Shown here: one piece after another, positions 16,794-24,162 of the stretch | Numbering within the stretch: the stretch's first letter is position 1 | Layout: each line of letters begins with the position of its first letter | Assembly (NCBI GenBank): GCA_050246115.1 | Contig: JBFWWP010000011.1 | Location: forward strand, 1 to 64,000 | Reading direction: 5' to 3' | DNA length: 64,000 nucleotides | From: JBFWWP01 sp050246115 | GTDB lineage: Bacteria; Planctomycetota; UBA8108; UBA1146; JAJFFE01 | Notes under the pieces: generated by a model | The model's input: the letters and a program-made list of their open reading frames with translations, nothing else | Told to the model about the DNA's origin: nothing | Databases searched by the model: none | Made by a program: the position numbers and the translations under genes

Positions 16794-18191
16794 ATGGGGG
16801 TGATTTTGAGCTTCGTGGCGCTGCTGGGTTTCGGTGTGCTCGTGCTCGGAGTGCTCGTACTCCTCGGGTACTGGCAGCGCGCCATCGAGGAGCGGCAGAG
16901 CCGCGACGTCCTCGCCGAGATCCGAGACGCCAAGTCGCAAGGCACGGACAAACCGCTGGCCCAGCATCCCCAGATCGACGTGCAAGCGTGCATTGGCTGC
17001 GGCAGTTGTGTCGCGGCGTGTCCCGAGGACGGGGTGCTGGGGTTGGTGGATGGGGTGGCGCGGGTGATCCACGGCGCGCGCTGCATCGGCCATGGCCTCT
17101 GCGCCGACGCGTGCCCGGTGGCGGCCGTGACGGTCGGACTGGGCGAGTTGGCAGCGCGTCCGGATTTGCCGGTGCTCTCGGAGAACCTCGAGACCTCTCT
17201 CCCCGGTGTCTACGTCGCCGGCGAACTCGGTGGCTTCGCGCTGATCCGCCTTGCCATCGAGCAGGGCGTGCGGGTGATGCGCGAGATCCAACGCGACTTG
17301 CGGGGGCGCAAGGTCTCGGCGGTCGACGTCTTCGACGTGCTGATCGTCGGCGCCGGTCCCGCGGGCATCGCCGCTACGCTCGAGGCCAAGGCCTTGGGGT
17401 TGAAGGCGCTTACCATTGACCAGAGCGACATCGGGGGCACGGTGCGCAAGTACCCGCGCCGCAAGCTGACGCTGACGGGTCGGGTCGACTTGCCACTCCA
17501 TGGTCCGGTGAAGCAAGAGGAGTTCCTCAAGGAAGAACTCATTGCCTTCTGGGAGGCGTTGATCGCCGAGCATCGGCTTCGCATTGAAACGGGCGTCAAG
17601 CTCGAGGGACTCGAGCCCGTGGGCGAAGGATACTGCGCGCGCACTTCGCAGGGAGCGCTGCAGGCGCGCCGAGTCGTGCTGGCCCTCGGTCGGGGCGGCA
17701 CCCCGCGGAAGCTCGGCGTACCCGGTGAGGAGCTGGAGAAGACGCTCTACCACTTGGTCGACGCTGCGTCGTACCGCGGTCAGCGGGTGCTGGTCGTCGG
17801 TGGCGGCGATAGTGCGATCGAGGCGGCGACAGCACTCGCGAGTCAGGCCGGCAATCAGGTGACGATCTCCTATCGCCGCGAACGCTTCGTCCGACTCAAG
17901 CCGCGCAACGCGGAACGAGTCGAGGAGTTCCACCGGTCCCGACGATTGCGACTGGAGTTCGACTCGGAGGTGCGGCGGATCGACCCCCAGAGTGTGACGC
18001 TCCGGCGGCGCTCGCGTCAGGGCGACGAAGAGTGGCAGCTTCCCAATGACTTCGTGTTCGTCTGCGCTGGTGGTGAGCCACCGTACGCGCTGCTGCAGAG
18101 TCTCGGAGTCCGCCTGGGCGGTGATCCCACGGCTGGGGGACCGCTCGGCCCCGTCGCCGAGGAAACCAGCCACCGCGAGGGGGTGAGGTGA
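16794..18191 (+). CDS. Membrane-anchored 4Fe-4S/FAD pyridine nucleotide oxidoreductase
   Basis: A 465-residue protein with an N-terminal membrane helix (ILSFVALLGFGVLVLGVLVL). A two-cluster ferredoxin domain follows at about residues 60-115. The first motif is complete (CIGCGSCVAACP, from residue 66); the second reads CIGHGLCADACP, with His in place of one Cys. Next is a thioredoxin-reductase-fold module with an FAD motif (LIVGAGPAGIAA) and an NAD(P)H motif (LVVGGGDSAIEA). The redox CxxC of thioredoxin reductase is absent, so it is closer to ferredoxin:NADP reductase or YpdA-like flavoproteins. It probably moves electrons between NAD(P)H or ferredoxin and the membrane protein encoded next, whose start overlaps its stop by four bases. 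The ATG start has only a weak ribosome site. Direction of electron flow is not determined. Confidence 0.8.
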   Translation: MGVILSFVALLGFGVLVLGVLVLLGYWQRAIEERQSRDVLAEIRDAKSQGTDKPLAQHPQIDVQACIGCGSCVAACPEDGVLGLVDGVARVIHGARCIGHGLCADACPVAAVTVGLGELAARPDLPVLSENLETSLPGVYVAGELGGFALIRLAIEQGVRVMREIQRDLRGRKVSAVDVFDVLIVGAGPAGIAATLEAKALGLKALTIDQSDIGGTVRKYPRRKLTLTGRVDLPLHGPVKQEEFLKEELIAFWEALIAEHRLRIETGVKLEGLEPVGEGYCARTSQGALQARRVVLALGRGGTPRKLGVPGEELEKTLYHLVDAASYRGQRVLVVGGGDSAIEAATALASQAGNQVTISYRRERFVRLKPRNAERVEEFHRSRRLRLEFDSEVRRIDPQSVTLRRRSRQGDEEWQLPNDFVFVCAGGEPPYALLQSLGVRLGGDPTAGGPLGPVAEETSHREGVR

Positions 18192-19453
18192 GTTCGTCAC
18201 GCCCCGCTCCGGATCCGACCTTCGACGACGTGCCGATCGTGCTGCTCCCCGCGGGAGTCGATGTGGAGCGACTGCTCGCCGAGATCGACGCGGAAGCCAA
18301 AGCCGTCGCCGCCGCGCCGCCAGCCACGAAACTGCCCGCAGTCGAGCGCCCGCGGCCGGCGCCGCGCCCCGCAACTCGACCCGCGCCGACCGCAGAACCC
18401 GTGGCGCCACGGATCGTCGAGCCGCCGATCGCCATCCCCGACCCGATACCGGTCCTCACCGAACTGGGCGAGCCGCTCGCGCAGGCGATTCCCGTGGGCG
18501 GACCGTCGCTCGCGGACATCGCCGAGGAGATCGACGGTGAGATCGCGGACGAGATTCGGGTCACGTCGGGACGCGCGGGGATCTCGCCGTCGCGGATCGG
18601 CCTCGCAGCTGCCTGGATCTGTGTCGCGGCGCTCGGCCTGTTGCTCATCGCGGGCCTTCCCTACTACCGCCTCGGCATCGGGCCGCGAACGTTTCACCAC
18701 TTGCACGCGGCCTTGCGGCCATCGGGAACGATCGGATTGTCGTTGGGCCTCGTGGGCACCCTGGTGATGCTGCTCGGACTCAGCTACTTGGTGCGCAAGG
18801 CGCTCGTGAAGCGCGTCCGATCGACGACGCTCCCCGGTTGGCTTCGTTTCCACATCGTCGCGGGCTTGGTCGGCCCGGCCCTCGTCTTGTTCCACACGGC
18901 CTTTCGCCCCACCAGCGCCATGGGGTTGGCAGCCCTCGTGGCGCTGGCCGTCGTCGTCGCCAGCGGCGTCCTGGGGCGCTACCTCCTCGTGCTCGTGCCG
19001 CGGACGTTCCAAGGACGTGAGCTCGAACTGTCTGTCGTGCAGCAGCGGTTGGTCGTCTATCGCCAGAAGCTCGAACTCCTCGGCCTGCGTCCGCGTCGCC
19101 TCGAGTCGAGTGTCGGTGTGGCCCACGGGCCGCGCCTCTTCGGGTTCGGCATCGCGCTCGTGCGCGTCTTCTATGGGGACTGGCAGGACCGCCGCGAGTT
19201 CAAGAACTTGAAGGCTTCACTCCGCACCCGCCACGTCGCCCGTGACGAGGCCCGCCGCATCCGAATCCTGTTCCGGCGACTGCACCGAGAGCGCCAGTGG
19301 CTGGTGAGGTCGCGTGAGCTGCGGCAGCTCGTCGGCGCGTGGCGCTTTGGACACCGCTGGTTCACGGTGGTGTTGCTCGCGGCAGTCGCCTTTCACGTGG
19401 GCATTGCGCTGCGATACGGCGGCCTTTGGATCCTGGGAGGCGGTGGTCGATGA
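18188..19453 (+). CDS. Cytochrome b-like integral membrane protein
   Basis: A 421-residue protein. The first about 135 residues are a Pro/Ala-rich, acidic, probably cytoplasmic region. Five hydrophobic helices follow: AWICVAALGLLLIAGLP, GLSLGLVGTLVMLLGL, HIVAGLVGPALVLFH, ALVALAVVVASGVLG and VVLLAAVAFHVGIAL. His pairs in the third helix (FHI and LFH) and in the last (GHRW and AFH), plus TFHHLH before the second, are candidate heme b ligands, as in cytochrome b561 or ferric-reductase-like proteins. It would carry electrons across or within the inner membrane, between the flavoprotein upstream and the multiheme protein downstream. GTG start overlapping the previous stop (GTGA); its own stop overlaps the next start (ATGA). 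I do not recognise a named family. Confidence 0.7.
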   Translation: MSSSRPAPDPTFDDVPIVLLPAGVDVERLLAEIDAEAKAVAAAPPATKLPAVERPRPAPRPATRPAPTAEPVAPRIVEPPIAIPDPIPVLTELGEPLAQAIPVGGPSLADIAEEIDGEIADEIRVTSGRAGISPSRIGLAAAWICVAALGLLLIAGLPYYRLGIGPRTFHHLHAALRPSGTIGLSLGLVGTLVMLLGLSYLVRKALVKRVRSTTLPGWLRFHIVAGLVGPALVLFHTAFRPTSAMGLAALVALAVVVASGVLGRYLLVLVPRTFQGRELELSVVQQRLVVYRQKLELLGLRPRRLESSVGVAHGPRLFGFGIALVRVFYGDWQDRREFKNLKASLRTRHVARDEARRIRILFRRLHRERQWLVRSRELRQLVGAWRFGHRWFTVVLLAAVAFHVGIALRYGGLWILGGGGR

Positions 19454-21183
19454 TTCGGAACCCCTATCTGCCGATCGTCGTCGGCAGCCTCCTGATCTTC
19501 ATGTTGGTCGCTGGCTTGGCCTACGTCTCGCCGTCACCGGGTGCGCTGTCGGTAGCTCACGCTCAGGTGCGCGAGCTGGCGGGCGCCGCCGGATGTGCGG
19601 TCTGTCACCACGAGGCGGGGATCGATCACGGCTGCTTGTCGTGCCACGACGAGATCAAGGCGCAGCTGCGAAGTGGGAAGGGGTATCACCACTTCCTGGC
19701 CGAGCAAAGCGACGCCGACTGCGGAGACTGTCACGAAGAGCATCGCGGCGAGAGTTTCGAACTGGTGAACCAGAATGCCTGGGGTGCGCAGACGGAGGGG
19801 GTGTTCGAGCACCCACACGTCGCCTTCGGACTCGAAGGGGTGCATGACGAAGCGGCTTGCAAGAGTTGCCATCGCAACCGGCTCTCGGGCCCCTTCACCT
19901 TGCCGGATTTCAGCGGGCACCCGCGTGCATCGACTTTCCTAGGGCTCACGCAAGAGTGCCTCGATTGCCACGCGGACGTCCACACGGGCGGGTTGACCGC
20001 CTCTTGCGGGGAGTGTCACGGTCAAGAGGCGTTCCGGCCGCCAGTCCACTTCGATCACCGAGAGCACTTTCCGTTGCTGGGAGCGCACTCCGGGCTCGAC
20101 TGTGTTGCGTGTCACCGGCTGCCGCCGGCCGACACGCCGCGCGCGCCACTGCCGTTCCCCTTCGACGATGCCCGGGGCAGCACCTGCAAAGAGTGTCATG
20201 AGTCGCCGCACCACGCGCCGTTCGAGGACTCGTGCGAAACCTGCCACCCGGTGGAGGAGTCGCACTGGCTCACCGCTGCGTCGCGAATCTCCTTGGAGCA
20301 GCACGCCCAAGGGGGGTTCCCGCTCACGGGTCCCCATGCTCGCGTTGCCTGCGACCAGTGCCACGATCCCGCCCTGCCGTTCGCCGAGCGCCACCCGGAT
20401 CCCACGGGCTCGGACTACCTGCGTCGGCCCGATACGTGCCAGGGATGTCACGAGGATGTTCACCGTGGCCAGTTCCAATTCCGCCCTGGCGGCTGCCTGG
20501 GTTGTCACGACGCGCATCGCTTCGAACCGCCACGCTACGGGATCGAGGCGCATGCGCAGGTTTTTGCGCTCACCGGCGCCCACCGTGCGATCGCGTGCAG
20601 TGAGTGCCATCCGGTGGACCCCAAGTTGGACGCGCGCCGTTTCGTCGGGACCCCCCAGCAGTGTCGCGGGTGCCATGAGGATCCCCATGCCGGACAGTTT
20701 GGAGAACGGTTGGCGGCTGGTGACTGCGTGTCGTGCCATCGAGACGAATCGGACACCTTCCGCATTCAACCGTTCGATCACTTGGCGTTCACGGGCGTGG
20801 CCCACCGCGGAGCGCACACCTTGGCTAGCTGCGACGATTGCCATATCGAAGTCGAGTTCCCGAACGGACAGACCGCGCGCCGCTTCGCGGGGACGTCCCG
20901 CGAGTGCGCGTCGTGCCACACGGATGTCCACCGAGGTCAGTTTCGCAACTACGAGACCTGTGCCACCTGCCACATCTCGGAGTGGAAGTGGAAGTACGTG
21001 CAGTTCGACCACAACACCCAATCGAGCTTTCCCCTCGAGGGGGCGCACGCGCGGGTTCCCTGTTCAGGGTGCCACATGTCCGTGGACCTGAAGGACGGAG
21101 GCCAAGTCGTGCAGTACAAGCCGCTACGCAAGGAGTGTGGAGACTGTCACGAGATCACCAAGCCCCTGCTCGGAGGCGGGTGA
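19450..21183 (+). CDS. Twenty-heme c-type cytochrome, membrane-anchored
   Basis: A 577-residue protein with an uncleaved-looking N-terminal hydrophobic segment (YLPIVVGSLLIFMLVAGLAY) and 20 CxxCH heme-attachment motifs. From the fourth heme onward the chain is built from a repeated three-heme module: F-x-L-x-G-x-H, then CxxCH, CxxCH(E/A)D(V/P)H, CxxCH. There are five full copies and a sixth partial one carrying two hemes. It belongs to the broad cytochrome c3/multiheme class and would be a periplasmic electron wire attached to the inner membrane. ATG overlaps the previous stop (ATGA), and its own TGA shares one base with the next ATG, so it is translated as part of one operon. Confidence 0.88.
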   Translation: MIRNPYLPIVVGSLLIFMLVAGLAYVSPSPGALSVAHAQVRELAGAAGCAVCHHEAGIDHGCLSCHDEIKAQLRSGKGYHHFLAEQSDADCGDCHEEHRGESFELVNQNAWGAQTEGVFEHPHVAFGLEGVHDEAACKSCHRNRLSGPFTLPDFSGHPRASTFLGLTQECLDCHADVHTGGLTASCGECHGQEAFRPPVHFDHREHFPLLGAHSGLDCVACHRLPPADTPRAPLPFPFDDARGSTCKECHESPHHAPFEDSCETCHPVEESHWLTAASRISLEQHAQGGFPLTGPHARVACDQCHDPALPFAERHPDPTGSDYLRRPDTCQGCHEDVHRGQFQFRPGGCLGCHDAHRFEPPRYGIEAHAQVFALTGAHRAIACSECHPVDPKLDARRFVGTPQQCRGCHEDPHAGQFGERLAAGDCVSCHRDESDTFRIQPFDHLAFTGVAHRGAHTLASCDDCHIEVEFPNGQTARRFAGTSRECASCHTDVHRGQFRNYETCATCHISEWKWKYVQFDHNTQSSFPLEGAHARVPCSGCHMSVDLKDGGQVVQYKPLRKECGDCHEITKPLLGGG

Positions 21184-22067
21184 TGACCCACCGAAACGCT
21201 TCCATGGCGTCCCAGCCGATTTCACCCGACGACCCGGGCGCGGGTGGAGGACGGGCAGCGGCGATCGTGATGCTGGTGGTTCTTGGGTTGGCCTCCGTCA
21301 CGTGCACGAGCTTCTTCCCGCGTGAGAACTGGAGCCAGAAATGGGGTCCACTCGTGCCCCACCGCACCTTTCCCGGCGACTGCGGCATCTGTCACGTGCC
21401 CGAGCGCTGGGACACGATGCGCACGGACTTCACCTTCGATCACGAGGGCGAGACTGGATTTGCGCTGGTCGGCGCGCATACGCAGGCGGCGTGTTTGCGC
21501 TGCCACAACGATCGCGGCCCCGTCGCGGTCTTCATGGAGCGGGGCTGTGGCGGTTGCCACCCCGATCCCCATGCTGCGGCGCTCGGTGCCGACTGCGAGG
21601 CCTGTCACGTCCAGAGCACGTGGATCCCAGTGCCCATGGTGGCCGACCACGAAGGCACCCGCTTTCCGTTGGTGGGGGTGCACGCCGTCGCACCGTGCGA
21701 GAGCTGTCACCCGCGCGCGGCCAACGGCTCGTTTCACGGAGCGCAGGTGGAGTGTCACTTCTGCCATCAACGGGAGGCCGCGCTCGCCTCGCCGAGTCAC
21801 GTCGTGAACGGCTGGATCGTGAACTGCGAGGACTGTCACTCGCCATCCAGTTGGCGAGCCCCGGCCTTCGATCACACCTTCTTCCCGCTCGTGGGTGGGC
21901 ATGCCGGTCTGGCCTGCGGTCAGTGCCACCCCGGCGACCGTTTCGTGCCGATCCCGGCGACTTGCTACTCCTGTCACCAGACCGACTACTTGAACGCGCC
22001 GAACCATGTGGCGAACGGCTTCTCGATCAACTGTGAGGATTGTCACAACACGAACGCGTGGCGGTGA
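21183..22067 (+). CDS. Ten-heme c-type cytochrome
   Basis: A 294-residue protein with an N-terminal export signal (AAAIVMLVVLGLASVTC) and 10 CxxCH motifs. The cysteine after the hydrophobic stretch could be lipidated, but the residue before it (Thr) is not ideal for a lipobox. After one leading heme there are three copies of the same three-heme module found in the preceding 20-heme protein (GFALVGAH, RFPLVGVH and FFPLVGGH each open a module). Twice a conserved N(G/C)xx(I/V)NCEDCH end is seen. The two cytochromes therefore share an origin. It probably sits in the periplasm or in the barrel encoded next, linking the inner-membrane branch to the outer membrane. Confidence 0.85.
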   Translation: MTHRNASMASQPISPDDPGAGGGRAAAIVMLVVLGLASVTCTSFFPRENWSQKWGPLVPHRTFPGDCGICHVPERWDTMRTDFTFDHEGETGFALVGAHTQAACLRCHNDRGPVAVFMERGCGGCHPDPHAAALGADCEACHVQSTWIPVPMVADHEGTRFPLVGVHAVAPCESCHPRAANGSFHGAQVECHFCHQREAALASPSHVVNGWIVNCEDCHSPSSWRAPAFDHTFFPLVGGHAGLACGQCHPGDRFVPIPATCYSCHQTDYLNAPNHVANGFSINCEDCHNTNAWR

Positions 22068-22104
22068 GGTCGGTCTGGGCGCGACGGCCGGGTCGATTCT
22101 TCGG

Positions 22105-23787
22105 ATGGGACGCTGGATGAGCTACTCGACTCGCATGCTGCTGAGGGGCGCAACGCTGCTCGTTGCGTTTACGCTCGCGCCAGCGAGGGCCGACGAACCA
22201 GCCCGGGCCGAGGTTCAAGGCCGACTCCTCTACGAGACCGCCGATGGCGTTTACGTCGACGTGGGCGAGCTACTGCTGCCGCTGGGTACCACCGGGGCAC
22301 TGGAGTTCTCGGGTGACCGAACGACCCGTTTCGAGGTCGTGAGTGCGGCCCGCGGTTCGGTGTTCCTGCGCTTGGAGTTCGCACCGGGGGCGCAACCGCT
22401 GACCGCCGGAGCGGCGCTCGTTCTATGGCTCGACGCGGAGCTGCCCACGGAGACGCCCAGTGCCGCGGAGCTGCGCTCGCCGACGCTCAAGGCTCCTGGC
22501 GTCGCCGACACCGAGCAGCCGCTCTTGGCGGAGCGAGCGCTGCGGGGACTGGTTCCTACCGATCCGGTCAACGTGTTCCATGGCCGGTTGTCGTTCCGGC
22601 AGCTCTTCCAAAAGAGCTCGAACGACGACATCGACTCGCTGCGCTCGCAGGCGCGAAGCGAGGGTACCTTCGACCGGATCGATGGAACGCCGTGGGCGCT
22701 CGAGTGGTCCTTGGGTGTCTCGTACCGCGATGGCGAAGGCCTCCAGTTCGTCGACGACTACCAACAGGCGCGTCTCGACCTCTACCGCTTGTCGATGGTG
22801 CGGCGCTTCGACGACGAGAGCAGCCTGCGCCTCGGTCGTTTCATTCCGCGTGAGCTACCCGCCGTGGGGTATTTCGACGGTCTCCAGGTCGATGAGGTGC
22901 TCAGTCCGAGCTGGCGCGTCGGGGTGCTGGCCGGATTCAAACCCTACCGCGACGATCTGGACATCAGCGTGAAGGAACCCGTAGTCGTTCCGTACACGAC
23001 GTACGGGTTCGGCAGCGAGCCGCGTCGGCGGGTCTCGGGAACGTTGGGGCTACTCGCGTCGCTCTACGAGGAAGAATCCGACCGGCTCGCCTTCCTCTGG
23101 GATCAGACCCTTCAGTGGAGCACGCTGCATGTGTTTTCGAGTGCCGAGTTCGACCTCGACATCGGCGGAGCGGAGGAGCGCGAGGGCCCGCGAGTGACGC
23201 GTCTGAACTTGGTGGGATCGATCGAGGTCGGACAAGCTTCACGGTTGCGCGCCGGGGTCGATCGCTATGAGATCCCGGACACCGAGGGGGAGCGCGATCA
23301 GATCGACGACATTTTGCTGCAGGAGGCGGACTTCCTGCAGAGCCAGTACAACCGCTACTGGGTGGGCGGGACGCAGCGCCTGTCAGCACACTGGAGTCTC
23401 GAAGAAGAGGTTTCGTTCACCGACTCGACGACCGACGACGACTACCGTTGGCGGCTCGGCATCACGCGCCGCGGCCTACCCGGTTTGGCCGCGGGCTCCG
23501 GTACGCTGCACGTCTATCGCCTGGCCGGGGTCGATCTCGATGGCGTCGGCGGCAGATTGACGCTCAATCTACCCCTAGGCGACCAACGCTTCTTGTTCTC
23601 CCCATCGGTCGCCTTTCGGCTGGCCGAGTTCGAACTCGACTCCGAGCAGTTCTGGTTCAGCGAGGTTTCCGCGCGCGCCCATTGGGTTGCTTCCGACTCG
23701 TGGACGTTCGACGCGGGCGTACTCGTCGGCCTGACGGAGGACGACGCCACGGTGCAGCTCGACGTCGGGCTGTCGTATCGCTGGTAG
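22105..23787 (+). CDS. Outer-membrane beta-barrel (porin of a porin-cytochrome complex)
   Basis: About 560 residues with a signal peptide (LLRGATLLVAFTLAPARA) and long stretches of alternating polar/hydrophobic, aromatic-rich strands. It ends in LDVGLSYRW, the C-terminal aromatic signature of proteins inserted by the BAM machinery. A segment LGRFIPRELPAVGYFDGLQVD resembles barrel strand-turn sequence. There is no CxxCH. Placed between the periplasmic cytochromes and a large multiheme lipoprotein, it fits the sheath role played by MtrB- or OmbB-type porins in extracellular electron transfer, although I see no clear sequence relation to either. The start is ATG at 22105 or 22117; both have weak ribosome sites, and 37-49 bases separate them from the previous stop. 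Confidence 0.7.
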   Translation: MGRWMSYSTRMLLRGATLLVAFTLAPARADEPARAEVQGRLLYETADGVYVDVGELLLPLGTTGALEFSGDRTTRFEVVSAARGSVFLRLEFAPGAQPLTAGAALVLWLDAELPTETPSAAELRSPTLKAPGVADTEQPLLAERALRGLVPTDPVNVFHGRLSFRQLFQKSSNDDIDSLRSQARSEGTFDRIDGTPWALEWSLGVSYRDGEGLQFVDDYQQARLDLYRLSMVRRFDDESSLRLGRFIPRELPAVGYFDGLQVDEVLSPSWRVGVLAGFKPYRDDLDISVKEPVVVPYTTYGFGSEPRRRVSGTLGLLASLYEEESDRLAFLWDQTLQWSTLHVFSSAEFDLDIGGAEEREGPRVTRLNLVGSIEVGQASRLRAGVDRYEIPDTEGERDQIDDILLQEADFLQSQYNRYWVGGTQRLSAHWSLEEEVSFTDSTTDDDYRWRLGITRRGLPGLAAGSGTLHVYRLAGVDLDGVGGRLTLNLPLGDQRFLFSPSVAFRLAEFELDSEQFWFSEVSARAHWVASDSWTFDAGVLVGLTEDDATVQLDVGLSYRW

Positions 23788-24162
23788 GAGTACCCCGTCC
23801 CCCTCGTGACCCCCGCGCAGCGTGCTCGCGCCGACTCGCGGCGTCGCTGCCCGGAAGCCCAACCGGCCGCCCTCCGCCTCTGCCCCCCGCGACCACGATC
23901 TCGCCCGTAGCGTGGCGAAGCTCCCGGGCATTCTTCCCGACGCCGGGTGTTGTCGGGAGTGCCTACGGGCGACGACCGCGCGGAGGCGCGTCGGACGTTC
24001 CCCGGCGCCCGCCCCGTTCGCCCTGCGACCCCGCTCGCCGTGCTCTCGTTCCGCACCGCCTTCGGCCCGCATCTTGCCCCGATGACCGTGTCACGGAGCG
24101 TCCCCGCCACCGGTGGGTTCGCCGACGATCGAGATATGACACGAACGAAGAGGTCAACCCCA
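23788..24162. other. Spacer before the last cytochrome gene
   Basis: A 375-base gap, the only sizeable one in the multiheme cluster. The downstream frame stays open back to 23947, but the sequence is Pro/Arg-rich and has no ribosome site until AGAGG at about nine bases before 24163, so it is read as noncoding. It may contain a second promoter for the 11-heme gene. Confidence 0.4.
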
